DNA of 64,000 nt, taken from Aphanocapsa sp. GSE-SYN-MK-11-07L (GTDB lineage: Bacteria > Cyanobacteriota > Cyanobacteriia > Thermosynechococcales > Thermosynechococcaceae). The translations under genes were made by a program, and so were the position numbers. Below, piece after piece: positions 35,777-45,461 of this stretch. The notes below the pieces were generated by a model. The model did not search any database. It worked only from the letters and a program-made list of their open reading frames with translations, and was not told the DNA's origin. The stretch is taken from NCBI GenBank assembly GCA_019359715.1, contig JAHHGS010000076.1:29660-93659 (forward strand). Direction: 5' to 3'. Positions within the stretch are counted from its first letter, which is position 1, and each line of letters opens with the position of its first letter.

Positions 35777-37267
35777 CTAAGGCATCCAACGCGCATGAAA
35801 CCCGGCCGCGAGGGGCTGTGGTGGTGTGACTTGGGCGCTGCCGGGAGCTGTGATTGGCAACAGCCAGAGGTTGCTAGTGGCGATCGCTTGCCCTTGCTCG
35901 GTCTGCAAGTTAGAAGCTTTGCCTTGCTCCGTGGGAGCTGCCACAACTTGATCAAAAATTAGGGCGGAGCCATCGGGGGCCAGGCTAATTTGCACCTCGC
36001 GTTGACCGGGTAAATCAAGGAGGGGAGTCAGCTTGCCGGTTGCGACGTCAATCGCGGCTAGGTAGGGCTGCTCGTTGTAGCCTTCCCCTGGCAGCAGCTT
36101 AGTCAACAGGCAGTAAAGCATTTGTTTGGTGGGGTCGAATTCTGCCCGCACAATTGAGCCAGTAGTTTTGAAAAGCTGCTTTTGGGTGCCTTGGTTGGTG
36201 ACTAAAAACAGCGATCGCGTGTAGTCGGAATTGAACTTCACCATCGCGGCGGCTGAACCATCACTGGCAAAACTGAGCACCATGCCAAACTGGGGTAAAA
36301 AATCGAGGGTCGCTAAGTCTTGCTGAGCCGACAAGGCCGAAACTGCTAATCCCTGTCCTTGGGCAATCACCAGCGTATTGCTGTCGGGGGCAATCAAAAA
36401 GTCACCGCCAGACTGCTGGCTGAGCAGTTGGGGGTCTTGATCAGGGCGCAACAGCCAGAGGGAAGTTTGCCCTTGGTTGGCTTTGGCGGCTCGCTGGACC
36501 ACAATGTTTTGCCCATCGGCCGCCAGATCAAACTTGAGCAGTTGGTAGTCGCGATTATCCAGGACTAGCTTGACTTTACCGGCCGCCTGTTTGGGCGCTA
36601 GGGGTGTGTCAGGGGCATGGATTTGCAGACCCGTCGAAACAATGTAGAGCTGGGGGTCAAAACTGGACTGATTGTCTTTCGCCCGCTGGTTGGCTGAGAA
36701 CAGAACCCGATCGCCGCTGCTGTAGGGCTTAAATTCAGACACAACTAAATTGGCCGGAGTCAAAATAGTTTTGCGGTTGAGGGTCAAGTTTTGCATCACC
36801 AGCCGACCGACTTCGGCTGGTTCGACACCAATGTACAGGTAAACGCGATCGCGGCTGCGAAACTGCCCGCTAAAGGGCTGCATTTGCTTCGGCTGATTGT
36901 CAGCTTCCACCAAGGCATCATCTTCAGCCTTGGCCAGCTCGACCTGAAAAGCTCGCCCGTAAAGCACCGGCTGGTCGAGAGTATAGGCGAGGCGGCGACC
37001 GGCCCAACTTGTTTTGCCCGTCAGTTGGGGGGTAATTTGGAGGTGCTGGGTTACACTCTGCCAATTCATCAGCCGATTAAAGCTGAGCACGAACGAGCGA
37101 TCGTCAGCCCCGACTTGGCGATTTTGCCAGCTAAAGTCTCGCACTTTCGGTAGGGTATGGTCGCCCGTCAGCAGCAGCAAACCCGTCAGCACCGCCAAGA
37201 CAAACATTACCGTCAGGGCGGCTCGGTCGAGAGGCTGCGAAAAGGAGCGAACAGAAATCCGAGTCAT
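35777..37267 (-). CDS. membrane-anchored protein with Ig-like and beta-propeller-type regions
   Basis: 496 residues. A transmembrane helix lies at about 17-35 (LTVMFVLAVLTGLLLLTG). An Ig-like region (about 55-130, SFVLSFNRLMNWQSVTQHLQ) follows, resembling bacterial Big_5 domains. The rest is made of repeated beta segments with D-x-x-x-x-L-L and DG patterns (LIAPDSNTLVIAQG, VQISLAPDGSALIFDQV) as in TolB/WD40-like propellers. It is probably a periplasmic binding or scaffold protein. No enzyme motif was seen and the role is unknown. It diverges from the 2OG oxygenase gene. Confidence 0.65.
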   Translation of the reverse strand: MTRISVRSFSQPLDRAALTVMFVLAVLTGLLLLTGDHTLPKVRDFSWQNRQVGADDRSFVLSFNRLMNWQSVTQHLQITPQLTGKTSWAGRRLAYTLDQPVLYGRAFQVELAKAEDDALVEADNQPKQMQPFSGQFRSRDRVYLYIGVEPAEVGRLVMQNLTLNRKTILTPANLVVSEFKPYSSGDRVLFSANQRAKDNQSSFDPQLYIVSTGLQIHAPDTPLAPKQAAGKVKLVLDNRDYQLLKFDLAADGQNIVVQRAAKANQGQTSLWLLRPDQDPQLLSQQSGGDFLIAPDSNTLVIAQGQGLAVSALSAQQDLATLDFLPQFGMVLSFASDGSAAAMVKFNSDYTRSLFLVTNQGTQKQLFKTTGSIVRAEFDPTKQMLYCLLTKLLPGEGYNEQPYLAAIDVATGKLTPLLDLPGQREVQISLAPDGSALIFDQVVAAPTEQGKASNLQTEQGQAIATSNLWLLPITAPGSAQVTPPQPLAAGFHARWMP

Positions 37268-37336
37268 AGCAATAATTTAGCAATCTCAGCCTAAAAGCCT
37301 AAAATCGAAATACACTCATCAAACCAATTTAATACT

Positions 37337-37939
37337 GTGTTAACCTCCAGTGCCGCCGAGCCAACCGCTGTTGATTTGGGTTCAGATATTTTTCTGGTTG
37401 AAAATCTGCTCGATTTATCCCTTTGTGCCCACATTATTCAGATTGCTGAATGCTGCCAGTTTACTGCGGCCGGGATTGAAGTCGATCGGGTAGCCCAAGA
37501 TATTCGCAGTAATGATTTACTCTACCTAGATGGCCCCGGCCCACTGCTGCGCTCTACGAATCGACTGTTGCTGGAGAAGGTAGCCTGGGTTCAACAATTC
37601 CTGGTGCAAATTTACGGCGTTGGTTTTCCCCATGCTGAAACCTGCTCGATTCTGAGATATGGGCCCGGTCAATACTACAAGCGCCATGTCGATAATTTAT
37701 TGCTGTCTGGGCGGTTAGATGAAGCCGCTAAAGGGGTGCCGACCCGCGATGTCAGCATTATTGGCTATCTGAACCAAGACTGCGAAGGCGGCGAAACCTA
37801 TCTGGATCGCCAAGGGATTAAAGTCAAACCGCAAGCGGGGAGCGTCCTAGTCTTTCCTTCTTATTACACCTATCCCCACCAATCGCTGCCGGTGACGGCG
37901 GGAGTCAAGTATGCCTTTACAACTTGGCTGTTTCACTAG
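37337..37939 (+). CDS. 2-oxoglutarate/Fe(II)-dependent dioxygenase (prolyl-4-hydroxylase type)
   Basis: 200 residues from GTG 37337. The jelly-roll metal site is visible: RHVD (the HxD pair, about 118-121) and the distal His in YPHQSLPVTAGVKYAF, whose Lys is the 2OG carboxylate partner. QDCEGGETYL and GSVLVFPSYYTY lie between them, typical of P4Hc domains. It should hydroxylate a protein or small molecule using O2 and 2OG; the substrate is unknown. It diverges from the beta-propeller-type protein with about 70 bases between them. Confidence 0.85.
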   Translation: MLTSSAAEPTAVDLGSDIFLVENLLDLSLCAHIIQIAECCQFTAAGIEVDRVAQDIRSNDLLYLDGPGPLLRSTNRLLLEKVAWVQQFLVQIYGVGFPHAETCSILRYGPGQYYKRHVDNLLLSGRLDEAAKGVPTRDVSIIGYLNQDCEGGETYLDRQGIKVKPQAGSVLVFPSYYTYPHQSLPVTAGVKYAFTTWLFH

Positions 37940-37951
37940 ATTGAAATCAAC

Positions 37952-39202
37952 TCAAGGCGTTTGCTCCATTACAGGCGCAAAGCCGTTTTGAGTCATAATT
38001 TGCATCATTTCTTCGGCTTTGAATTTTTCGGTAAAAGACCCGACTTGCAGCATTGATCGCCCCTGGTAGAAAGAGCGAAAAGCACCGGGAGCGATCGCTT
38101 TGATTTGACTTTTTTGACTCTCATCCATCGCTTCCACCAGCACCCGAAAGCGAGATGGGATAACAGGACTCGAATTTAGATCCGCACTACTGCTGGTGTC
38201 AAAGGGCGGCGGCGGCAGTTGCTCAACTCTGGCAATTAGATCTGACTCATTGCCCGGATTGCCCATCGGAATCGTACTGCCGGGCACTGGCAGTGCCCCA
38301 GAGCTGTCTGCACTTGAGGGAATGTCAAGGGTGGGAGTCGGATCAGTTGCTGCAACCGGCATTAGGGTCCCAGCTACACCCTTTTCGGGCAAGGGAACCC
38401 GCAGCTTAATCGGGGTCACGTCTGGGCCGGAACCCATGGCTGAGGTTGGAGCCGAATCGGTTCTATTTTTGATTTTGATCTCATAGCCCCGATTCATTGT
38501 CAGGGTTGCTGGTGGGGGCACAGAAATCGAAATTGCACTCCTCGGCGGGGCGACGGTTGGTGGGCTAGTTGTAGCGACCGGTTGAGGAAGTGGACTCGTG
38601 ATTGGACTGGCAGTTGGAGTCGGGCTAGCGGCCGCGTAAACAGTGTTGGTTGTGAAATAGGTGTGTCCGACAACAGATCCCCTGACGGTTCGCTTCACCA
38701 TCCGCCAGCCAGGATTAAGAAAAATCTTAGAAAACCTGGCTCCAGAATTGAGCCCTTTGCTGCGACCAACTGTAAAAATTTGACCACTGCTAGATTGGCC
38801 ATCGGCTTTAGGGCTGCCCACTAGGACAATCTCATTGTCTTGCTTGATCAGCTTTAAGTCGTAACGGGCTGCCAAGTCTTGACCGGCCACCCGGAGCGAA
38901 AAGTCGGAAAGGTCAGCGCTGCGCCGACACATCTCCGCCCGGTCATAGTTTGGCAGTACCGGATCAATTGAGACAGGAGCAGTGCCGCTTTCCCGCCAAC
39001 AGCGTTTGCTGCTGGTAAGCTGCTCAAGGAGCATCAGCCGATACTGCTGACGATTGTTGTAGGGAATGGCGATCGCCACGACGCTACTTTGATCAATTTC
39101 TTTTTGGCTAACCTGCTCAGCACGGGCAGGCTGCGGCAACCAGGCAACTGCCGCTAGCCCAGTTAACAAAGCAGCACTATAAAATTGCAGGGAGTGACTC
39201 AT
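37952..39202 (-). CDS. DUF3747 exported protein with C-terminal SPOR-like domain
   Basis: 416 residues from ATG 39202, after which the signal peptide reads SLQFYSAALLTGLAAVAWL with a cut near ARA-EQ. The N-terminal region (about 30-190) is the cyanobacterial DUF3747 type with conserved Cys residues (RCWRESG, MCRRSADLSDFSL, GWRMVKRTVRG). A Pro/Ser/Thr-rich linker covers about 195-330. The end (AFRSFYQGRSMLQVGSF, EEMMQIMTQNGFAP) looks like a SPOR domain that binds denuded peptidoglycan. An envelope role is inferred. A leader from 39232 is possible but less likely. Confidence 0.72.
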   Translation of the reverse strand: MSHSLQFYSAALLTGLAAVAWLPQPARAEQVSQKEIDQSSVVAIAIPYNNRQQYRLMLLEQLTSSKRCWRESGTAPVSIDPVLPNYDRAEMCRRSADLSDFSLRVAGQDLAARYDLKLIKQDNEIVLVGSPKADGQSSSGQIFTVGRSKGLNSGARFSKIFLNPGWRMVKRTVRGSVVGHTYFTTNTVYAAASPTPTASPITSPLPQPVATTSPPTVAPPRSAISISVPPPATLTMNRGYEIKIKNRTDSAPTSAMGSGPDVTPIKLRVPLPEKGVAGTLMPVAATDPTPTLDIPSSADSSGALPVPGSTIPMGNPGNESDLIARVEQLPPPPFDTSSSADLNSSPVIPSRFRVLVEAMDESQKSQIKAIAPGAFRSFYQGRSMLQVGSFTEKFKAEEMMQIMTQNGFAPVMEQTP

Positions 39203-39346
39203 GGCAAACGGTGAATCTGAACAGAGAAGCACTAATCGGCTACAGGGGCGGTGGGGTGGGTCTGCTGAATTGTCAGCCGGTCAAACCTAGCTCGCTAGCC
39301 AACTAGAGAGTGAAGATAAAGATACTTTGGGCCGAGGGATGGATCT

Positions 39347-40375
39347 ATGCAAAAACAGAACAACACTCACCCGATTCTGGAGCGGATTTTAGATGCCAAC
39401 CTGGATCGGGCTAGGGAAGGTCTGCGGGTAATTGAAGAATGGTGCCGATTTGGTCTAGAACGGGCCGACCTGACGGCGACCTGCAAGCACCTCCGGCAGC
39501 AGCTCGGTCAGTGGCACCGCCAGGAGCTGCGCCTGGCCCGCAATACCCCGACTGACCCTGGGACAGCCCTCACCCATCCGCAGGAGCAGCAGCGATCGCA
39601 GATCCAGACGGTGTTGCAGGTCAACTTGGGGCGGGTGCAAGAATCGCTGCGGGTATTGGAAGAGTATGGCAAGCTGTACGACCTGCAATTGGCAGCAGAG
39701 TGCAAGCAAATGCGGTATCAGGTTTACAGTCTAGAGAGCCAGCTTTTGAGCCACGATCGATTAGCCAAGCTGCGGCGATCGCCGCTATATTTGGTCACTT
39801 CCCCCTCTGACCGTCTGCTGGAAATTGTCGAAGCTGCCCTCAAAGGCGGTTTAACCCTAGTCCAGTACCGCAGTAAGACCGCCGACGATACGACCCGTTT
39901 ACAGGAGGCTGAAAAATTAGCTCAGCTTTGTCATCAGCACAATGCGCTGTTTATTCTGAATGACCGCGTCGATTTAGCGGTGGCGGTGAATGCTGATGGG
40001 GTGCATTTGGGACAACAGGATATTCCGATCGCCCTCGCCCGCCAGATGCTTGGCCCGCAGCAATTAATCGGCCGCTCCACCACTAACCCAACCGAAATGG
40101 AACGAGCGATCGCCGAAGGGGCTGACTACATTGGAGTCGGCCCCGTCTATGAAACCCCGACCAAAGCTGGTAAAGCGGCGGCGGGTCTAGAGTATATTCA
40201 TTACGCCGTTGAACATGCGCCAGTGCCCTGGTATGCGATCGGGGGAATTGATGCCAGCAACTTGTCCCAGGTTGTGGCGGCCGGAGCAACTCATGTTGCA
40301 GTTGTCCGCGCAATTATGCAAGCATCAGATCCAACTCAAGCCACCCAAGCACTATTGGCTCACCTCACAACCTAA
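39347..40375 (+). CDS. thiE: thiamine phosphate synthase with N-terminal ThiD2-like domain
   Basis: 342 residues. The N-terminal 125 (ILDANLDRAREGLRVIEEW, then VNLGRVQESLRVLEEYGKL) form the helical domain found in cyanobacterial ThiE, related to ThiD2 proteins that phosphorylate HMP-P. The C-terminal TIM barrel is ThiE: LYLVTSPSDRLLEIVEAAL, LVQYRSK, FILNDRVDLAVAVNADGVHL, GRSTTNP, DYIGVGPVYETPTKAG and AIGGID. It joins HMP-PP and HET-P to make thiamine phosphate in the cytosol. No TPP riboswitch pattern was recognised in the 110 bases upstream. Confidence 0.92.
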   Translation: MQKQNNTHPILERILDANLDRAREGLRVIEEWCRFGLERADLTATCKHLRQQLGQWHRQELRLARNTPTDPGTALTHPQEQQRSQIQTVLQVNLGRVQESLRVLEEYGKLYDLQLAAECKQMRYQVYSLESQLLSHDRLAKLRRSPLYLVTSPSDRLLEIVEAALKGGLTLVQYRSKTADDTTRLQEAEKLAQLCHQHNALFILNDRVDLAVAVNADGVHLGQQDIPIALARQMLGPQQLIGRSTTNPTEMERAIAEGADYIGVGPVYETPTKAGKAAAGLEYIHYAVEHAPVPWYAIGGIDASNLSQVVAAGATHVAVVRAIMQASDPTQATQALLAHLTT

Positions 40376-40401
40376 AGATGCTCCATTGCAATCTGTGAGG
40401 T

Positions 40402-41433
40402 CTATCGCAAGACATCAATCCGGACTGGGGCAACGCCGCTACTGATCACACCGAGCTGGCTGGCTGCGCCTTTAGACAAATCTAAGACTCTGCCGCCGCT
40501 AAATGGCCCGCGATCGTTAATCCGCACAACGACAGAGCGCCCGTTGTTGAGATTGGTCACCCGAATCTGAGTCCCAAAGGGCAAAGTCCGGTGAGCTGCC
40601 GTCATTGCGTACTGATTAAACGATTCACCGTTGGCGGTTCTAGCGCCATGAAAACCCGGCCCGTACCAAGAGGCTTCACCCTTAATTTGAAAGCGCACCG
40701 TTCCGGTTGAAACCCATTCTGAATTTGGCTGCCAAACTGGCTTAGGTTGGCCAACAATACTCACGAGGGCAGGTGCATTTCCCAACTGCCGCCGCATCAA
40801 GTTAGTGATCTTGAGCGCATCACGAGCCGAACTGCCGGTAGAGTTCGGTAAAACCGTTTCCTTGCCTAGAACGACCAATAGCTCTTTGTCGGCATCAATG
40901 ACGTAAACCTTTTTCTGAGGCTTCCAGCTAACGCGGACTAGCTTGGCATCAAAACTAGACTGGCTCAGTTGGTTCAACTTTGTCGCGAGAGCCGTTGCTC
41001 GGACAATCGGATCTTGGGAAACTTGGGCGATCGCCAGATCAAGCGGTGATTGATTTTGGAGTGGAATCGTCTTTGCCGTTGTCGCTACCTTCTCTCCGCT
41101 TGCCCCCAGAGTAGACTTTGCCCCCAAAAAGGTAATGACTGGAATATCTTTGACGTAGACTGTAACTGCATCACGCCCAGAAACCTTGTGAGCATGAACT
41201 TTTGAAATTGCTTCAGCCGCTGGCTGGTTTTCTGGTTCCTCTAGCGTCGGCGCTGTCGGTATCTCTAGGATCGGGCTTGCCGGCACTGTTGCTTGCTGGT
41301 CTGGCAAGGTTTGACTAGTCGATTCAATCTGATGAGTGGGAACCCCCTGGCTCTGACTTGCTTTACCGGCAGACAGTAAACACGTATTCGCTGCCAGAAT
41401 AGCGGTCAGACTAACTAAAACTTTTTGCTTCAT
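40402..41433 (-). CDS. rlpA: RlpA-type septal/envelope protein with double-psi beta-barrel
   Basis: 343 residues from ATG 41433 ([20 protein letters not shown], signal peptide cut near residue 25; the longer frame to 41487 lacks a signal at its start). A long middle part has low complexity and one LysM-like or beta-rich stretch ([20 protein letters not shown]). The C-terminal 95 residues are the RlpA barrel: [35 protein letters not shown] and [20 protein letters not shown] with the catalytic-type Glu/Asp positions. RlpA cleaves naked glycan strands in some bacteria. The SPOR domain often fused to RlpA is absent. Confidence 0.88.
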   Translation of the reverse strand: MKQKVLVSLTAILAANTCLLSAGKASQSQGVPTHQIESTSQTLPDQQATVPASPILEIPTAPTLEEPENQPAAEAISKVHAHKVSGRDAVTVYVKDIPVITFLGAKSTLGASGEKVATTAKTIPLQNQSPLDLAIAQVSQDPIVRATALATKLNQLSQSSFDAKLVRVSWKPQKKVYVIDADKELLVVLGKETVLPNSTGSSARDALKITNLMRRQLGNAPALVSIVGQPKPVWQPNSEWVSTGTVRFQIKGEASWYGPGFHGARTANGESFNQYAMTAAHRTLPFGTQIRVTNLNNGRSVVVRINDRGPFSGGRVLDLSKGAASQLGVISSGVAPVRIDVLR

Positions 41434-42009
41434 AATCGTCCATTGAAAAGGGCATTCGCTGACCGAGGTGTAGAGTTGCAACCCCATAAACCATCAGGAT
41501 CGGCTAACTCGAACTCGTTCCGTTTTCGCTCTTGGCTCAGGAACCGTCTTACCCTAGCACGAAGTTTTTCAACGGGGATCAGTACATTTTCGGATGATGA
41601 AGGCTAGCAACGGCAAGACAACTTTCCAGGAAAGTGAATAAAATCTTTACTTAATAGGCATTCGAATGGATTTGCATGCAAATCCATTGATTAAAATTAA
41701 CTATGTTTAAACCCAAAACGTTTTTGATCTTTTGAAGTTAAAAGTGATCTCGATCACAATTAATTCTAGGTTGGTTTTGCAGAGATTCAAGGTTTTACTT
41801 ATAAATATAGTTATTTTACATTAGATTTTATTATATCAATGCGATCAAATCTGTCGTTTGCTTGCGGCGATTCAGCTTGAAGAGAGATGATGATTTGAGT
41901 TTCTTGTGCAAATCCTAGAAGCAGGCCGGATAAATCTTGAGCTTGTAAGTCTTGAGACTGCTTTTAGAGTTTGAGGGCTGGGGTTTCGTGAACGTAGCAT
42001 AGCTAACCT
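41434..42009. other. AT-rich divergent intergenic region between rlpA and purM
   Basis: About 575 bases between two divergent genes, clearly more AT-rich than the flanks, especially 41640-41840. No convincing gene was found; short frames lack start signals and coding character. It holds a perfect 24-bp palindrome at 41665-41688. It probably contains both promoters, but no -35/-10 pair stands out. Confidence 0.5.
41665..41688. promoter_or_regulatory. perfect 24-bp palindrome, candidate operator
   Basis: Each half is AATGGATTTGCA or its complement, so the site is fully symmetric with no spacer. No T-run follows, so it is not a normal terminator. Position between divergent rlpA and purM and the symmetry suggest a dimer-binding site. 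Confidence 0.45.
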
Positions 42010-43041
42010 ATGGATTATCGAGAGGCAGGGGTTGATATTCGGGCTGGCCGAGAATTCGTCGATCGCATTCGCTCCATGGTGCAGCAGACTCAGCGCCCCG
42101 GTGTATTGGGCGGCTTGGGCGGGTTTGGCGGCTACTTTGAATTGCCGGCCGGCTATCAGCAGCCGGTTTTAGTCTCTGGGACTGATGGCGTCGGGACAAA
42201 ACTCAAGCTGGCCCAAGCCTTGCAGCGCCATAACACAGTTGGGATTGACCTAGTGGCCATGTGCGTGAACGACATTCTGACCGCTGGGGCTGAACCGCTT
42301 TTTTTCCTGGACTATCTGGCAACGGGCAAACTGCAACCGGCAGCTTTGGCTGAGGTGATTGCTGGGATTACTCAGGGCTGCCAGCAAGCAGGCTGTGCGC
42401 TCTTAGGCGGAGAAACGGCTGAAATGCCGGGATTTTATCCAGCCGGAGAGTATGACCTAGCTGGGTTTTGCGTTGGCGTGGTTGAAAAAAGCCAGCTTTT
42501 GGACGGCTCGCAGGTGCAGCTTGGCGATGTAGCGATCGCCCTCCCCAGCAGCGGTGTCCACAGCAATGGCTATAGCTTGGTGCGCAAAATTATCAGCGAT
42601 CGCCACCTGGACTGGAGCGATCAGCCGACTCTGCTGGCCGGTCAGAGTTTGGGAGAAGTCCTGCTAACCCCAACTCAAATTTACGTCAAACCTGTGTTGG
42701 CAGCCCTCAGATCAGGCCTAGAAATTCACGGCATGGCCCACATTACCGGCGGCGGTTTGCCGGAGAACCTGCCCCGTTGTCTGGGGACTGAGCAGGCGAT
42801 CGCCATTGATCCCCAGGCTTGGTCAATTCCGCCCGTTTTTAAGTGGATTGCCGAGGCCGGTGAGGTGAGTCCGCCCGCAATGTTTGACACGTTTAATATG
42901 GGGATTGGTTTTGTGCTGCTGGTGCCACAGGGGTCGGCAGCGGCGGCGATCGCCATTTTTACTGATGCAGGCTTGCAGGCGATCCAAATTGGGCAGGTTG
43001 TCAAAGGTAGAGGAGAACTGCTGGGTTTGCCTATTGTTTAG
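42010..43041 (+). CDS. purM: phosphoribosylformylglycinamidine cyclo-ligase (AIR synthetase)
   Basis: Fifth step of purine synthesis: closes FGAM to AIR with ATP in the cytosol. 343 residues. [13 protein letters not shown] is the family start. [65 protein letters not shown] and [14 protein letters not shown] are all present in order. The purM/selD/thiL fold is complete. It is a single gene; the downstream Uma2 gene is convergent with only one base between them. Confidence 0.96.
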   Translation: MDYREAGVDIRAGREFVDRIRSMVQQTQRPGVLGGLGGFGGYFELPAGYQQPVLVSGTDGVGTKLKLAQALQRHNTVGIDLVAMCVNDILTAGAEPLFFLDYLATGKLQPAALAEVIAGITQGCQQAGCALLGGETAEMPGFYPAGEYDLAGFCVGVVEKSQLLDGSQVQLGDVAIALPSSGVHSNGYSLVRKIISDRHLDWSDQPTLLAGQSLGEVLLTPTQIYVKPVLAALRSGLEIHGMAHITGGGLPENLPRCLGTEQAIAIDPQAWSIPPVFKWIAEAGEVSPPAMFDTFNMGIGFVLLVPQGSAAAAIAIFTDAGLQAIQIGQVVKGRGELLGLPIV

Positions 43042-43042
43042 C

Positions 43043-43741
43043 TCAGTCTAAGGCTCCGAAGCGATCGCGATACTGCTGAAGCAATCCCTCCATCTCGGCT
43101 GCCCGTTGCTCAGACTGCTCTGCCCGCTGGCGTTCCTGTTCTGCGCGTTGGCGCTCTTGTACCAGCATTTGATTGATCTCTGCAAAGGAGTAAAAGGGAG
43201 TGCCATCGGGTCGATAGAGCTGTAGTTCTTGCTCTAATTCAAACCGAACTCCTAAGCGGGGACTCACCCAGCCGATTATGGACTCAATCCGATCAAGTAA
43301 GCCTTCTTGTGAGCGGGCCCAGCCCTCTAGTCGATTCCGATCCGGATCATAGAGATAGTATTCTTCGACGCCGTAGGTGTTGTAGAACAGCAGTTTACGA
43401 TCCATTTCGCGGGGAGTGTTGCCGGGAGACAGAATCTCAAACACGACCTGAGGCGGAATACGATCTTCGCACCATTGTTGATAAGAGCCTCGCTCTCCTT
43501 TCGGGCGACCAAACACGACTAGCGCATCCGGGGCTATCCGCAGCGTATTGTTGCCCTCGACCGGATACCAGAGCAAATCGCCGGCCACAAAGACTTCAGG
43601 GTTGCCTTCAAACAACCATTCCAGATTCTGTTCAATCACGACAATCCAGCGAAATTGTTTGGTATTGTCCGCCATCGGTTTGCCGTCACTATCTGGGTAG
43701 ACTACATCTAAGGATGCGACTACCTGCGGCTGAGTGACCAT
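43043..43741 (-). CDS. Uma2 family endonuclease-like protein with coiled-coil tail
   Basis: 232 residues. The core (about 30-160) has the PD-(D/E)XK layout of the Uma2/DUF820 family: APDALVVFG, VVFEILSPGN with the Glu, then MDRKLLFYNTYGVEEYYLYD. The last 45 residues are a Glu/Gln/Arg coiled coil (QERQRAEQERQRAEQ). Cyanobacteria carry many copies; nuclease activity is predicted from the fold and the role is unproven. The start ATG 43741 agrees with the first conserved residues. It abuts purM tail to tail. Confidence 0.82.
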   Translation of the reverse strand: MVTQPQVVASLDVVYPDSDGKPMADNTKQFRWIVVIEQNLEWLFEGNPEVFVAGDLLWYPVEGNNTLRIAPDALVVFGRPKGERGSYQQWCEDRIPPQVVFEILSPGNTPREMDRKLLFYNTYGVEEYYLYDPDRNRLEGWARSQEGLLDRIESIIGWVSPRLGVRFELEQELQLYRPDGTPFYSFAEINQMLVQERQRAEQERQRAEQSEQRAAEMEGLLQQYRDRFGALD

Positions 43742-43802
43742 CGCTAAGCTCTCCTGGAACGCCGTGTCTTAACCCTAGCATGGGGATTTGTTGGTTCATT
43801 AA

Positions 43803-45461
43803 ATGAATTTGATTGCGTTTCTGCTCAAGGCATCATGGGTAACGGTTTTAGCCGCCGCGATCGCAGGTTCGATCAGCGGGGTGGGGAGTGCCTCACTGAT
43901 TGCGCTGATTAATCAATCGCTTACGCAAATCGGCAGCCTCAAGTCTCAACAGCAGCTTTTATGGGGATTTATTGGGCTAGCGGTGATTACCTTGATCACA
44001 AATCTGGTTTCACAATTTTTGCTGGTTGAGTTGGCTCAAGATGCCGTTTACAAACTGCGGTTGCAGATCAGCGGTTGGATTCTAGCCGCTCCGTTAAGGC
44101 ATTTGGAAGAACTGGGGGCAAATCGGCTGCTGGCAACCTTAACCGAAGATATCCAGAACATTGCAATGGCTGTCTTCAGTGTTCCAACCCTGTTTATTAA
44201 CCTAACGCTGATTCTGGGGTGTCTGCTCTATTTGGGCTGGTTATCGGTCGAAATCTTGCTGACAACTCTCGCTTTTCTGGCGATCGCCATTTTTGTCGTT
44301 CAACTCTTAATCAATCAGGCAGTTCGCCTGTTCACGTTGGCGCGGGAAGAAAATGACGCTCTCATGAAGCACTTTCGCGGAATTACCGATGGGATTAAAG
44401 AACTTAAGCTTCATCAGCCAAGAAGAGAAGACTTTCTAGAGTTTGAGCTGCAAGAAACCTCAGCAGTCCTGCGCTCGTATCGAGTCAGCACGCAAAAAGT
44501 GCTGGCAGTCACGAATAGTCTGGGGGAATTGCTGTTCTTTACTCTCATAGGTTTATTGGTATTTGGGATGCCTTACCTGCTGCCAACCTCGCTCTCGGTG
44601 TTATCAGGCTATGTGCTGACACTCACTTACATCATGCGCCCAATTGGCAATATCTTAGCCACTCTGCCTAACCTGACTCAAGCTGGCGTCTCGCTCCATA
44701 AAATAGATCGATTGGGATTGTCCTTGGCCAGTCGGGCGGAAACTGTGACTCAAACCCCTGCTCCAGCGATCGGCTTTCAGCAAATTGAGCTGTGTCAAGC
44801 CACCCATTGTTATCAAAGAGCAGGGGAAGATAACCCTTTTACCCTTGGCCCAGTCAATCTTGAATTTAGACCTAGCGAACTTGTGTTTATCGTGGGTGGG
44901 AATGGCAGTGGCAAATCCACATTGGCCAAACTGATTACAGGGCTTTACGCGCCGGACTCTGGTCAAATTTTTCTAGATGGGCAGCCCGTCACAGACCAAA
45001 ACCGAGAGGCCTATCGTCAACTGTTTTCGACTGTTTTCGCCGATTTTTATCTGTTTGAGCGTCTGTTGGGGATTCCGCTGGAGAATTTAGATGCTCAAGC
45101 CAAGACCTATCTGGAAAAACTACAGCTCGCTCATAAGGTTGAGGTTAAAAATGGCAGTCTCTCCACCACTGATCTTTCGCAAGGGCAGCGCAAGCGGCTG
45201 GCATTGTTGACGGCCTATTTAGATGATCGCCCAATTTATGTCTTTGATGAGTGGGCAGCAGATCAAGACCCGTTCTTTCGGGAGGTGTTTTACCGCGAAC
45301 TCTTGCCAGAACTCCAAAAACGAGGCAAGACGGTGTTGGTGATTAGCCATGACGATCGCTACTTTCACTTGAGCGATCGCCTGATCAGATTGGACTACGG
45401 GCAAATTATTGATTTGGATGCAGCTTTGCCATCCCCCCCAAGCCAGTCAACCACACCGTGA
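43803..45461 (+). CDS. cyclic-peptide-export-type ABC transporter (membrane and ATPase domains fused)
   Basis: 552 residues. Six hydrophobic helices (about 1-300) are followed by an ATPase domain: Walker A VGGNGSGKSTLAKLI (about 364-378), ABC signature LSQGQRKRLALL, Walker B PIYVFDEWAADQD and the H-loop LVISHDDRYF. This arrangement (SyrD/PvdE-like) exports cyclic or non-ribosomal peptides and siderophore precursors. No peptide synthetase or precursor peptide gene lies nearby, so the cargo is unknown. The last 56 bases overlap the convergent CPBP gene. Confidence 0.82.
   Translation: MNLIAFLLKASWVTVLAAAIAGSISGVGSASLIALINQSLTQIGSLKSQQQLLWGFIGLAVITLITNLVSQFLLVELAQDAVYKLRLQISGWILAAPLRHLEELGANRLLATLTEDIQNIAMAVFSVPTLFINLTLILGCLLYLGWLSVEILLTTLAFLAIAIFVVQLLINQAVRLFTLAREENDALMKHFRGITDGIKELKLHQPRREDFLEFELQETSAVLRSYRVSTQKVLAVTNSLGELLFFTLIGLLVFGMPYLLPTSLSVLSGYVLTLTYIMRPIGNILATLPNLTQAGVSLHKIDRLGLSLASRAETVTQTPAPAIGFQQIELCQATHCYQRAGEDNPFTLGPVNLEFRPSELVFIVGGNGSGKSTLAKLITGLYAPDSGQIFLDGQPVTDQNREAYRQLFSTVFADFYLFERLLGIPLENLDAQAKTYLEKLQLAHKVEVKNGSLSTTDLSQGQRKRLALLTAYLDDRPIYVFDEWAADQDPFFREVFYRELLPELQKRGKTVLVISHDDRYFHLSDRLIRLDYGQIIDLDAALPSPPSQSTTP

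Noticed and set aside
39233..39346. Possible TPP riboswitch upstream of thiE
   Set aside because: The conserved CTGAGA core and its partner helices were not found.
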